A stretch of DNA of 64,000 bases from Burkholderia pseudomultivorans (GTDB taxonomy: Bacteria; Pseudomonadota; Gammaproteobacteria; Burkholderiales; Burkholderiaceae), in assembly GCF_001718415.1 (NCBI RefSeq), contig NZ_CP013378.1, forward strand, positions 558,001 through 622,000. The letters run 5' to 3'. Positions 18,625 to 28,141 of the stretch are shown here, one piece after another. The stretch's first letter is position 1. Every line of letters starts with the position of its first letter. The notes beneath the pieces are model-generated. The model searched no databases. It saw nothing but the letters and a program-made list of their open reading frames with translations, and was not told the origin of the DNA. The translations under genes and the position numbers were made by a program.

Positions 18625-19461
18625 ATGAAACTCGCCAGGCCGCTGTTCGCGCCGCACATGTCGTTCGTCGAGCGCGCGTGGTATGTCGCGCTGCGCGTGC
18701 TCGTCGTGCTGACGCTGCTGTACCTGATTTTGCCGGTGCTTGCGATCGTGCCGCTGTCGTTCTCGTCGAGCACGTTCCTCGTGTATCCGATCCCCGGCTT
18801 CTCGACGCGCTGGTACGAGAACCTGATCGCATCGGACGAGTGGCGCATGGCCGCGAAGAACAGCTTCATCGTCGCGCCGTCGGCGACGGTCGTCGCAACG
18901 GTGCTCGGCACGCTCGCGGCGATCGGGCTGACCAAGGCGGACTTTCGCGGCAAGGGGCTGCTGATGGCGGTGCTGCTGTCGCCGATGATCGTGCCGGTGG
19001 TGGTGGTCGGCGTCGGCATGTACCTGTTCTTCGCGCCGCTCGGGCTCGCGAACACCTACACGGGGCTGATCGCCGCGCATGCGGCGCTCGGCGTGCCGTT
19101 CGTCCTGACGACGGTGGCGGCCACGCTGCAGGGCTTCAATCACAACCTGGTGCGCGCGAGCCTGTCGCTCGGCGCGAACCCGGTGACGACGTTCTTTCGC
19201 GTGACGCTGCCGGTAATCGCGCCGGGCGTGATGTCGGGTGCGCTGTTCGCGTTCGCGACGTCGTTCGACGAGGTGGTCGTCACGCTGTTCCTCGCGGGCG
19301 CGGACCAGACGACGCTGCCGCGGCAGATGTTTACGGGGATTCGCGAGAACATCAGCCCGACGATCGCCGCGCTCGCGACGATCCTGATCATCTTCTCGAC
19401 GGGACTGCTGCTCGCGCTTGAGTGGCTGCGCGGGCGCAATGCGCGGCGCGCGGTCAGTTGA
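18625..19461 (+). CDS. ABC importer permease 2 (PotC-type)
   Basis: A 278-residue inner-membrane permease with six predicted helices, e.g. VALRVLVVLTLLYLILPVLA, LLMAVLLSPMIVPVVVVGVG and IAALATILIIFSTGLLLALE. The EAA loop reads RASLSLGANPVTTFFRVTLP, the ATPase-coupling site. It follows permease 1 by 25 bases and ends the importer operon. Family length and pattern match PotC. The ribosome-binding site is AGGAAG. Confidence 0.92.
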   Translation: MKLARPLFAPHMSFVERAWYVALRVLVVLTLLYLILPVLAIVPLSFSSSTFLVYPIPGFSTRWYENLIASDEWRMAAKNSFIVAPSATVVATVLGTLAAIGLTKADFRGKGLLMAVLLSPMIVPVVVVGVGMYLFFAPLGLANTYTGLIAAHAALGVPFVLTTVAATLQGFNHNLVRASLSLGANPVTTFFRVTLPVIAPGVMSGALFAFATSFDEVVVTLFLAGADQTTLPRQMFTGIRENISPTIAALATILIIFSTGLLLALEWLRGRNARRAVS

Positions 19462-19772
19462 GTCGGGCACGGCCGCTTGCGAGGGCGCAGACGCGAACGC
19501 TGCTGTTCCGTAGTAACGCAAATTAATTCTGTCACGCCAGATTCTGCATGTTTCAAAGAATCTGGCGCTTGAATCGGCAGCCCCGGCCGGCGCACAGAGA
19601 TGCACGGGGAGCCCGTCGAGAGAGGACGCCATGCCCGTCAATCAGACATGTTCGAAATCTGGAATATGTGGCGCTCCGTCAACAATTTAGCATTCGTTGA
19701 CAGTAATTCGTAAGAATGTCGGTAAGCTCGCGCACAATAACCAACGAATGGGCGCGGGCCGCGTCGACGGGG
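19462..19772. other. Intergenic region between importer operon and cdi locus
   Basis: AT-richer than the flanks, especially 19510-19530 and 19660-19740. It contains the perfect inverted repeat described separately and TTGACA at 19697-19702, a possible -35 for cdiA although no well-spaced -10 is evident (TAAGCT is 20 bases on). No gene is supported. Confidence 0.4.
19535..19567. terminator. Perfect 11-bp inverted repeat after the importer operon
   Basis: CGCCAGATTCT (19535-19545) pairs with AGAATCTGGCG (19557-19567) around an 11-base loop. No T-run follows on either strand, so it may be a terminator for the importer operon or a regulator-binding palindrome in front of the cdi locus. Confidence 0.4.
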
Positions 19773-22700
19773 ATGAACAAGAATGCGCATCGCCTGGTGT
19801 ATTCCAGGCTTCGGGGTATGGTGGTCGCTGTCGGGGAAACGGCGACAGCCGACGGGAAATCGGCAACGGGGCAGACGCGCGCGCGGCGGCGTTCGTCCGC
19901 GTCGGGCGCGTGTGCGATTGCGGCGGGCGTCGCCGCGCTCGGTATGCTGCCCGCTCCGTCGGGTGCGCAGATCGTCCCGACGCCGGGCGCCGGCACGCAA
20001 GTGATCCAGACGCCGAACGGCCTGCCGCAGGTCAACGTGGCGCGTCCGTCGAACGCAGGCGTATCGGTCAATACCTACAACCAGTTCGACGTACAAAAGG
20101 CCGGCGCGATCCTCAACAACTCGGCCACGATGGTTCAGACGCAACAGGCGGGCTGGATCAACGGCAACCCGAATTTCGGAGCGGGACAGGCCGCGCGGAT
20201 CATCGTCAATCAGGTCAACAGCCCGAATCCCTCTCAAATCCGCGGCACCGTCGAGATCGCAGGGGCGCGTGCCGAACTCGTGCTGGCCAACCCGTCCGGG
20301 ATTTTTGTCGACGGCGGCGGCTTTCTCAATACCAGTCGCGCAACGCTGACAACCGGTGTGCCGTTCTACGGGGCAGACGGATCGCTTGCCGGCTACAACG
20401 TCAACCGCGGCCTCGTAACCGTCGCCGGCGCCGGCCTGAATGCGGCCAATATCGACCAGGTCGACCTGATTGCGCGCGCAGTGCAGGTGAACGCGGCAGT
20501 CTACGCAAAGAATCTGAACGTGATCGCCGGCGCGAGCCAGGTCAAGCACGACACGCTTGCCGCGACGCCAATCGCCGGTGACGGCCCCGCGTCGCCGGTC
20601 GCGATCGACGTCAGTCAGTTGGGTGGCATGTACAGCGACCGGATCTTCCTTGCATCCAACGAGAACGGCGTGGGGGTCGCCAATGCCGGCACGATTGCGG
20701 CGCAGGCGGGCGATTTGATGCTGCAGTCGAACGGCCGGCTCGTGCTGACGGGCAAGACGACCGCGAGCGGCAACCTGGCGATGTCGGCCGCAGGCGGCAT
20801 CCAGAATAGCGGCACGACATACGCGCAGCAGTCGCTGTCGGCCAGGACCGGCGCCGACCTCACGAACGACGGAACGCTCGCGGCGCAGCAGAATACGACG
20901 GTGAATGCCGGTAACGTCGACTCGACCGGCACGCTCGGTGCGGGCGTGAACAACGACGGTTCCGTCGCGCATGGCGGTGACCTGAACCTGACGGCATCAG
21001 GGCAATTGAGTGCAACCGGCCGGAACGTAGCCGGCGGCAACGCGTCGCTGGCCGGCGCTCACGTGAATCTCGCAGGCAGCCAGACGGCGGCGAACGGCAA
21101 TCTGTCGCTGACCGCGACGGACGGCGACGTGAACGTATCGAACGCGACGACGAGCGCGCAAGGCGCCATTCAGGCGAATGCGTCGGGGACCGTGATCAAC
21201 GACCACGGCAGCCTGTCGAGCGGCAGCAGCATGACGCTGGGCGGCGGCGGCCTGTCGAACCAGGGCGGCAAGGTCTCTTCGCAAGGCCCGCTGTCGGTCA
21301 ATGTGGCGGGCCAGATCGGCAACCAGTCCGGTGAACTGGTATCCGAAAGCACGGCGGATCTGCGCGGCGGCGCCATCGCGAACAACCAGGGCACCCTTCA
21401 AAGCGCGGCCGCGATGACGGTGGCCGGCGAGTCGCTGGACAACACGGCGGGCCGGATCACGTCCCTCAACGCCGATGGCCTGTCGGTGACGATCCGCGGT
21501 CAATTGAGCAACGCAGCGGGGACGACCGCGAATAACGTGCCGGGTGGCGTAATCGGCGGCAACGGCGATGTTTCGGTCCAGGGCGCAAACGTTGTCAATC
21601 GCGGGACGATCACGTCCAGGACGAATCTGCATGTCACGGGCCAGTCGGTCGATAACGGCAGCGGCGCGTTGCAGGCGGCCCGGGACGTCGTGGTCGATGC
21701 CGGCACGCAGTTGACGAACAACGGCGGTTCGATTGTCGGCAACACGGCAACGGTCGGCGCAACGGCGCTCGATAACAGCGCCGGCACCGTGCAGGCCGAT
21801 CACGTGTCGTTGAACGCGACGGATCTCGTCAATCACGGCGGTACGATCACACAGACGGGCACCGGCCCGATGACGGTCAACGTGTCGCGCACGCTCGACA
21901 ATTCCGGCGGCGGTACGCTGCAGACCAACAGTGCCGACCTGACGCTTGCGCCTGCCGCGCTCGTGAACGACGGCGGCACGATTACGCACGCCGGCACGGG
22001 CACGCTGACGCTCGGACGCGATTCGGGCTCGGTGTCGAACGTGGGCGGTTCGATCGCCAGCAACGGGCGCCTCGCCGCGCAGGCCGAAACGCTGAACAAC
22101 ACGTCGGGCTCGATCACCGCGCAGAACGGACTGACGGCAACCGTCGGCGGTACGCTGAACAATACGAGCGGCAAGCTGTTGTCGAACACGGATACAAGCG
22201 TGACCAGCGGCGTGCTGACCAACGACGGCGGCCAGATCGGCGCGAGTACGAACGCGACGATTCACACGGGCGCGATGACGAACCGGGACGGCTCGATCGT
22301 CGCACCGAATTTGTCGGTCACGGCCGACTCGACGCTCGACAACAGCGGCGGCAAGCTCGAGGCCAACCAGCTCGCACTGACGGCGTCTAAGCTTGTCAAT
22401 CACGGCGGCACGATTACGCAATACGGATCGTCGGCGATGGGCATCAACGTCAGCGGCACGCTCGATAATTCGGCCTCGGGCGTGATCCAGACCAACAGCA
22501 CGGACCTGACGCTCGAGCCGGCCGATTTGAACAACGCCGGCGGCACCATTACACACGCCGGCACGGGCACGCTGACGATCGCACCGGGTACCGGGACCAC
22601 TGCGGGCGGCGGCGCGCTGAACAACGCATCGGGCACCGTCGTGACGAAGGGCCAGGCGATCGTCGACGCGGCAACCTGGAACAACGCGAGCGGTATCCTC

Positions 22701-25700
22701 GCGGCGCAACGCGGCATCAATGCGACCATCGCAGGCGATGTGAACAACGCGCAGGGTCTGCTGAGATCGGACGCGTCGCTGTCGTTGAAGAGCGGCGGCG
22801 CGCTGGCGAACCAAGGTGGCCACGTCCAGGCCGGTCAATCGACCGCCGCCGACACCAGTACGCTCGAGATTCAATCGTCATCGATCGACAACGCGGACGG
22901 CGCCATCGTCGACCTCGGTGCGGGCAAGATGACGGTGCAGGGCGGCAGCCTGATCGCCAATAGCCACGCCGGCGGCATAGCGGGTATGGGCGCGATTACC
23001 GGCAACGGCGATGTGACGGTCAGCGCAGCATCGATCAGCAACACGCAGGGAGGTCAACTCAGCGGCGCATCGCTAAATGTTCATGGCAACACCTTGGACA
23101 ACAGCGGCGGCACGATCGGCAACGTCACGAATTCAAACGGTGACGTGAACGTCACGACGACCGGCGCGATCACGAATACGAACGGCCAGATCAGCTCGAC
23201 GCACGACCTGTCGATCGCGGCGGCCACGCTGCAAGGCGGCGGCACATACAGCGCGACGCATGACGCCAACGTGAATCTGCAGGGCGACTACACAGCTGCA
23301 TCCGACACGCAGTTCAACGTCGGTCACGATCTCGCCTTCACGCTGCCGGGCACTTTCACGAACAACGCGAACCTGCAGTCGGTTAACGACCTGAGCGTCA
23401 ATGCGGGCAACATCGTCAACGCGGGCGCCCTGACGGCCGGCGGCTTGCTGCGTACGCAGTCGACCGATTTGACCAACACGGGGGCGCTGGTCGGCGCCAG
23501 CGTATCGCTCAACGCGACGAATACGATCTCGAACCTTGGACCGACCGCGTTGATCGGCGGATCGGACAGCAACGGTACGCTCGAAATCCTCGCGCATGAC
23601 ATCGAAAACCGCGACGACACGACCGCGACCGATTCGATGGCGACGACGGCCATCTTCGGCATGGGCAAGGTCGTGCTGGCAGGGGGCAAGGACGCAAGCG
23701 GCAACTACACGAACGCGGCGCTCGTCAACAACGTGTCGGCCTTGATCCAGTCGGGCGGCGATATGGAGCTGCACGCCGACAAGGTGACGAGCACGCGCCG
23801 CGCGATGAAGACGTCTACCAGTCAGATCGATCCGGCATCGCTCGCGCAGTTCGGCATTCCGATCAGCGGTCGCACGGGCCAGGTTGGCGTGAAGGATCCG
23901 TACAGCATCGGCGGCGTCTACACGGAGCCGCCTCACGGTGGTCAGTGGAACAGCACGTATCAGTTCACGACCTACTATGCGGACAGCGCGACGGCGACGA
24001 CCGTAACGGACATCAGCCCGGCTGCCCAGATCGTGTCGGGCGGCAAGATCGATGCGTCGTCGGTTGGCACCCTGCAAAACTACTGGAGCAACATCGCGGC
24101 GGTCGGCGACATCAAGATGCCAGGGAACTACGACGCCGACGGCTGGGCGGCGTCCGGCCAGAAGCTGCCGGGCGTGTCGGTTTCCTACTCGGGCCAGTAT
24201 CACTACAACAACTACGACAACTCGGAACACGACTGGCAATTGCCGTTCGGCAACGCGCCGTTCGTGACGGGGCGCCCGGGTGGTTACACCCAGGCGGCGC
24301 CGGCGTCGATCAAGGATTACAAGCTGCCGAAATACGACTCGACGTTGAGTTCGAACGGCACGATTTCGGGCACGGGTGTCAGCGTCAACAACACGGCGGG
24401 CAATGCATCCATTCCGTCGCTTGGCTTGCTGCCGGGGCAGTCGGTACCGGGCCTTACCCCGACCAACCTGAGCGGTAACGCGAGCGGTGCGAAATCGGGG
24501 GCATCGGCTGTGCACGGCGGTCCGTTGGCGCCGGTCGATCCGATCATCGCCAGCGCGACGGCACTGAACGTCCTGAACAACCTCACCATTCCGCAGGGCG
24601 GCTTGTTCAAGCCGACGACAGCGCCGAATGCGAGCTACGTGATCGAAACGAATCTGGCGTTCACGAACCAGAAGAATTTCATTTCGAGCGACTACTTCTT
24701 CGGTCAGCTCGGCGTCGACCTCACGCATATCCCGAAGCGTCTCGGCGACGGTTTTTACGAGCAGCAGCTCGTGCGCAACGAGATTACGTCGCTGACTGGC
24801 AAGGCCGTGCTGGGGCCGTACACGGACCTGCAGACGATGTATCAGTCGCTGATGGCAGCCGGTGCGGATCTGTCGAAGTCGCTCGATCTGCCGATCGGCG
24901 CGAGCCTGTCGGCCGAGCAGGTGTCGAGGCTGACCAGCAACGTGATCCTGATGGAAACGCGGGTGGTCGACGGGCAATCGGTGCTCGTGCCGGTCGTGTA
25001 TCTCGCGAAGGCCAGCCAGCAGAATATCGACGGGCCGTTGATTTCGGCGACGAACATCGACTTCCAGAACGCGCAGTCATTCACGAACAGCGGCACGATC
25101 AAGGCGGACAACACGCTGGCGATCCAGGGCAAGCAGATCGACAACGCGTTCGGCGCGCTGCAAAGCGGCGGGCTGATGTCGCTGAAGACCGAGAACAACA
25201 TCGACCTGACGTCTGCGAACGTGAAGGCCGGCAGTTTGCAGCTCGACGCCGGCAAGGACCTGATTCTCGATACGGCGACGAAGACGAACACGCGCGTGAG
25301 CCGCGACGGTGCGACGAGCGTGGTGACGACGCTCGGGCCGACCGCGAAGCTGGATGTCGCGGGTGATGCGTCGATCGTCACTGGCGGCAACTTCCAGCAG
25401 AACGCGGGCAACCTGTCGGTTGGCGGCAATCTCGGGATGAACGTCGGCGGCAACTGGGATCTCGGCGCGGTGCAGACGGGCGAGCACAAGATCGTGCAGC
25501 GGGCGAACGGCGTGTCGAATACCGACATCAACAAGGTCACCGGCAGCTCGGTAGCGGTTGGTGGGCAATCGTTGATTGCCGTCGGCGGAGACCTGACGGC
25601 CAAGGGCGCGCAGATCGACCTCGGCCAGGGCGGCACGATTGCGGCCAAAGGTAACGTCACGCTCGGCGCGGCGAGCGCGACGTCGACGGTAAACAGCAAT

Positions 25701-27476
25701 AGCTCCGGCAGCGACAGTCACGGCAGCTACGCGGAAACGCTGCATACGTCGGATCAGGCGCTGACCGGTACGACGCTCAAGGGCGGCGATACGGTCAACA
25801 TTGTGTCGGGCAAGGACATTACGCTCTCCGGCAGTGCGATCGGCCTCGACAAAGGCAATGCGAACCTGCTGGCGGCCGGCGATGTGAATATCGGCGCAGC
25901 AACCGAGACACACGAGCTGAACTCGCACGAAACGCATAGCCATAGCAACGTGGTGAGCGGTGCGAAGATCGCGAGCGGGATCGACCAGACCATGACGTTG
26001 AATCAGGGTAGTCTGGTTTCAGCGGACGGGGTGAACATCGTCAGCGGGAAGGATGTCAATGTTCAGGGCAGCACCATCGTTGGATCGAACGACGTGACGC
26101 TCACCGCGGCACGCAACGTAACGGTTGCGACATCGCAAGACACCTTGCAGTCGTCGAGCTACTACAACAAGAAGGAATCCGGGCTGATGTCGGGCGGCGG
26201 ACTGTCGGTGTCCATCGGAAGCAGTTCGCTGAAGACGACCAGTCAGGCGACCGAAGTGTCGAACAACGGCAGCACGATCGGTTCGCTGAAGGGTAACCTC
26301 AACATCACGGCTGGAAACGACCTGCACGTGACGGGCAGCGACCTGATCGCAGCGAAGAATCTCAGCGGGACGGGCGCGAACGTGACGATTGACGCGGCGC
26401 AAGACAAGAACCATCGCGGTGAAACGCAGGAAGTCTCGAAGAGCGGCCTGACGCTGGCACTGAAGGCGCCGGTGATCGACGCGGTGTCGAATGCCGTTGG
26501 TCAATCGCGTGCGTCCAGCAATAGCCAGGATGGTCGGGCAGCGGCGCTGCACGGGATGGCCGCGGCGAGTGCGGCATGGGATGCGAACGTTGCTGCGGGC
26601 GATGTGGTTCGAGCGCTGGGGGCGGGCGAAACGCCTCAGTTCAAGGTCGAAGTCAGCGTCGGCAGCAGTCACAGCAACAGCGCATTCACCGAGAACAGCG
26701 TGACGAATCGCGGCTCGAACGTGAATGCAGGCGGGACGGTGGCGTTTGCGGCGACCGGCAACGGGCAGCCCGGAAGCGGCAATGTGACGATCGCCGGCTC
26801 GAACGTGAACGCAAACGATGTGATACTGGCCGCGAAAAATCAGGTCAATATCGTCAATACGACGGACACCGATTCGACGCGCAGCACGAACGAGTCGAAG
26901 AGCGCGAGCGTGGGTGTGTCGGTCGGCACGGGCGGGTTCGGTATTTCCGCGGCGATGTCGAAGGCCAACGGCGATGGCAACAGCGATCTGGCCACGCAGA
27001 ACAACAGCCATGTGAACGCAGCAAACGGCGTGACGATCATCTCGGGCGGCGATACGAACATCATCGGCTCGAACGTGAAGGGCAATCAGGTGAACGCCGA
27101 TGTGGGCGGGAATCTGAACATCGTCAGCGTGCAGGATACGCTGACGAGCGCGGCGCATCAGTCGAGTTCAGGCGGCGGCTTCAGCATCAGTCAGGGCGGC
27201 GCCAGTGCGAGCTTCAGTCAGAGCAAGGGCAACGCGTCGGGCAGCTATGCGGGCGTCAATGGACAGGCCGGGATTCACGCGGGCGATGGCGGCTTCAATA
27301 TCAACGTCACCGGCAATACCGACCTGAAGGACGGGCTGATCGCGAGCGACGCGGATGCGTCGAAGAATTCGCTGACGACAGGTCGCTGTCCTTCTCGGAT
27401 GTCCAGAATCAGTCGCACTACGATGCGAGCTCGAGCGGCTTCAGCGCGGGCGCGACGACCGGCGACGGCGGGATGA
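19773..27476 (+). CDS. cdiA: CdiA-type contact-dependent inhibition exoprotein, reading frame broken near its C terminus
   Basis: Large two-partner-secretion filamentous exoprotein of a CDI system. The start at 19773 begins the extended signal peptide MNKNAHRLVYSRLRG, followed by VVAVGETATADGK and cleavage near PAPSGAQ; an earlier ATG at 19716 lies upstream of this motif. The TPS secretion domain follows (about 75-320; NQVNSPNPSQIRG, LVLANPSGIFVDGGGF), then long beta-helical filament repeats rich in LDNSGG and NNGGTI patterns, with two similar blocks at 21830-22030 and 22390-22590, and haemagglutinin-type repeats. The frame runs 2,567 codons and shifts near 27382, where one T present in the downstream repeat copy is missing; the last 31 codons are out-of-frame Arg/Ala-rich. 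The pre-toxin and toxin parts continue in another frame from 27383. Confidence 0.93.
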   Translation: MNKNAHRLVYSRLRGMVVAVGETATADGKSATGQTRARRRSSASGACAIAAGVAALGMLPAPSGAQIVPTPGAGTQVIQTPNGLPQVNVARPSNAGVSVNTYNQFDVQKAGAILNNSATMVQTQQAGWINGNPNFGAGQAARIIVNQVNSPNPSQIRGTVEIAGARAELVLANPSGIFVDGGGFLNTSRATLTTGVPFYGADGSLAGYNVNRGLVTVAGAGLNAANIDQVDLIARAVQVNAAVYAKNLNVIAGASQVKHDTLAATPIAGDGPASPVAIDVSQLGGMYSDRIFLASNENGVGVANAGTIAAQAGDLMLQSNGRLVLTGKTTASGNLAMSAAGGIQNSGTTYAQQSLSARTGADLTNDGTLAAQQNTTVNAGNVDSTGTLGAGVNNDGSVAHGGDLNLTASGQLSATGRNVAGGNASLAGAHVNLAGSQTAANGNLSLTATDGDVNVSNATTSAQGAIQANASGTVINDHGSLSSGSSMTLGGGGLSNQGGKVSSQGPLSVNVAGQIGNQSGELVSESTADLRGGAIANNQGTLQSAAAMTVAGESLDNTAGRITSLNADGLSVTIRGQLSNAAGTTANNVPGGVIGGNGDVSVQGANVVNRGTITSRTNLHVTGQSVDNGSGALQAARDVVVDAGTQLTNNGGSIVGNTATVGATALDNSAGTVQADHVSLNATDLVNHGGTITQTGTGPMTVNVSRTLDNSGGGTLQTNSADLTLAPAALVNDGGTITHAGTGTLTLGRDSGSVSNVGGSIASNGRLAAQAETLNNTSGSITAQNGLTATVGGTLNNTSGKLLSNTDTSVTSGVLTNDGGQIGASTNATIHTGAMTNRDGSIVAPNLSVTADSTLDNSGGKLEANQLALTASKLVNHGGTITQYGSSAMGINVSGTLDNSASGVIQTNSTDLTLEPADLNNAGGTITHAGTGTLTIAPGTGTTAGGGALNNASGTVVTKGQAIVDAATWNNASGILAAQRGINATIAGDVNNAQGLLRSDASLSLKSGGALANQGGHVQAGQSTAADTSTLEIQSSSIDNADGAIVDLGAGKMTVQGGSLIANSHAGGIAGMGAITGNGDVTVSAASISNTQGGQLSGASLNVHGNTLDNSGGTIGNVTNSNGDVNVTTTGAITNTNGQISSTHDLSIAAATLQGGGTYSATHDANVNLQGDYTAASDTQFNVGHDLAFTLPGTFTNNANLQSVNDLSVNAGNIVNAGALTAGGLLRTQSTDLTNTGALVGASVSLNATNTISNLGPTALIGGSDSNGTLEILAHDIENRDDTTATDSMATTAIFGMGKVVLAGGKDASGNYTNAALVNNVSALIQSGGDMELHADKVTSTRRAMKTSTSQIDPASLAQFGIPISGRTGQVGVKDPYSIGGVYTEPPHGGQWNSTYQFTTYYADSATATTVTDISPAAQIVSGGKIDASSVGTLQNYWSNIAAVGDIKMPGNYDADGWAASGQKLPGVSVSYSGQYHYNNYDNSEHDWQLPFGNAPFVTGRPGGYTQAAPASIKDYKLPKYDSTLSSNGTISGTGVSVNNTAGNASIPSLGLLPGQSVPGLTPTNLSGNASGAKSGASAVHGGPLAPVDPIIASATALNVLNNLTIPQGGLFKPTTAPNASYVIETNLAFTNQKNFISSDYFFGQLGVDLTHIPKRLGDGFYEQQLVRNEITSLTGKAVLGPYTDLQTMYQSLMAAGADLSKSLDLPIGASLSAEQVSRLTSNVILMETRVVDGQSVLVPVVYLAKASQQNIDGPLISATNIDFQNAQSFTNSGTIKADNTLAIQGKQIDNAFGALQSGGLMSLKTENNIDLTSANVKAGSLQLDAGKDLILDTATKTNTRVSRDGATSVVTTLGPTAKLDVAGDASIVTGGNFQQNAGNLSVGGNLGMNVGGNWDLGAVQTGEHKIVQRANGVSNTDINKVTGSSVAVGGQSLIAVGGDLTAKGAQIDLGQGGTIAAKGNVTLGAASATSTVNSNSSGSDSHGSYAETLHTSDQALTGTTLKGGDTVNIVSGKDITLSGSAIGLDKGNANLLAAGDVNIGAATETHELNSHETHSHSNVVSGAKIASGIDQTMTLNQGSLVSADGVNIVSGKDVNVQGSTIVGSNDVTLTAARNVTVATSQDTLQSSSYYNKKESGLMSGGGLSVSIGSSSLKTTSQATEVSNNGSTIGSLKGNLNITAGNDLHVTGSDLIAAKNLSGTGANVTIDAAQDKNHRGETQEVSKSGLTLALKAPVIDAVSNAVGQSRASSNSQDGRAAALHGMAAASAAWDANVAAGDVVRALGAGETPQFKVEVSVGSSHSNSAFTENSVTNRGSNVNAGGTVAFAATGNGQPGSGNVTIAGSNVNANDVILAAKNQVNIVNTTDTDSTRSTNESKSASVGVSVGTGGFGISAAMSKANGDGNSDLATQNNSHVNAANGVTIISGGDTNIIGSNVKGNQVNADVGGNLNIVSVQDTLTSAAHQSSSGGGFSISQGGASASFSQSKGNASGSYAGVNGQAGIHAGDGGFNINVTGNTDLKDGLIASDADASKNSLTTGRCPSRMSRISRTTMRARAASARARRPATAG

Positions 27477-28141
27477 ACTACAGCACACATGGCAGCACGT
27501 CGGGCAAGAATGCCGGTGGCGCCGCGCCGATGCTCGGCCAGAACGACAGTGGCAGCGACAGCGCGACGACGAAGAGCGGCGTGAGCGCGGGAACGGTTAC
27601 GATCACCGATTCAGCGAACCAGAAGCAGGATGTGGCGCGCTTGAACCGCGATACGACGAACACGAACGGTACGGTTGCCAAACTGCCGGACATGCAGAAT
27701 CTGCTGAGCAATCAGGCGGACATGATGGCGGCGTCCAGTGCGGCGGGTGAAGCGGTATCGCGCCGGATCGGAGACTATGCCGACAAGATGAAAGAGCAAG
27801 CGCAGCGAGACGGTGATCAGGCCGGTGTCGACGCGTGGAAGGAAGGCGGGAAGAATCGCGCGCTGATGCAAGGTGCGGGCGCGGCGCTGGTGACGGGGTT
27901 GGCCGGCGGTAACGTGGTGGGTGGCGCCGCCGGCGCGGCGATTGCATCGATCGCGTCGGGCAAGCTGAACGAACTGAGCGGTGCGATCGCAGGTAGCGAT
28001 CCGACCGGTAACGCGAACATGAATCAGGCGCTGGGCAACATCGTGGCGAACGCGCTCGCGACCGTGGCGGGTGGAGCAGTGGGTGGGGAGTCGGGGGCGT
28101 TCTCGGGGTACAACGCCGATCGGTTCAACCGGCAGTTACAC
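26993..28141 (+). repeat. CDI module repeat, copy A (carries one-base deletion)
   Basis: A 1,149-base segment encoding the end of the filament and the pre-toxin region, nearly identical to copy B at 29175-30324. The copy offset is 2,182 at the left end and 2,183 at the right end, which independently shows that copy A lacks one base; the difference lies at about 27382 (GGTCGCTG against GGTTCGCTG in copy B). Confidence 0.92.

Noticed and set aside
19716..19772. Upstream ATG extension of cdiA
   Set aside because: The extended signal peptide starts at MNKNAHRL (19773); the 19 extra codons lie before this motif and have no ribosome-binding site.
21830..22600. Possible CRISPR-like or tandem repeat array inside cdiA
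   Set aside because: The repeats encode in-frame beta-helix filament blocks (NHGGTI, LDNSGG) of variable spacing; no spacers or cas genes.
20997..24977. Long minus-strand frames opposite cdiA
   Set aside because: Repetitive filament DNA gives open antisense frames; composition is Arg/Val-rich without start signals or domains.
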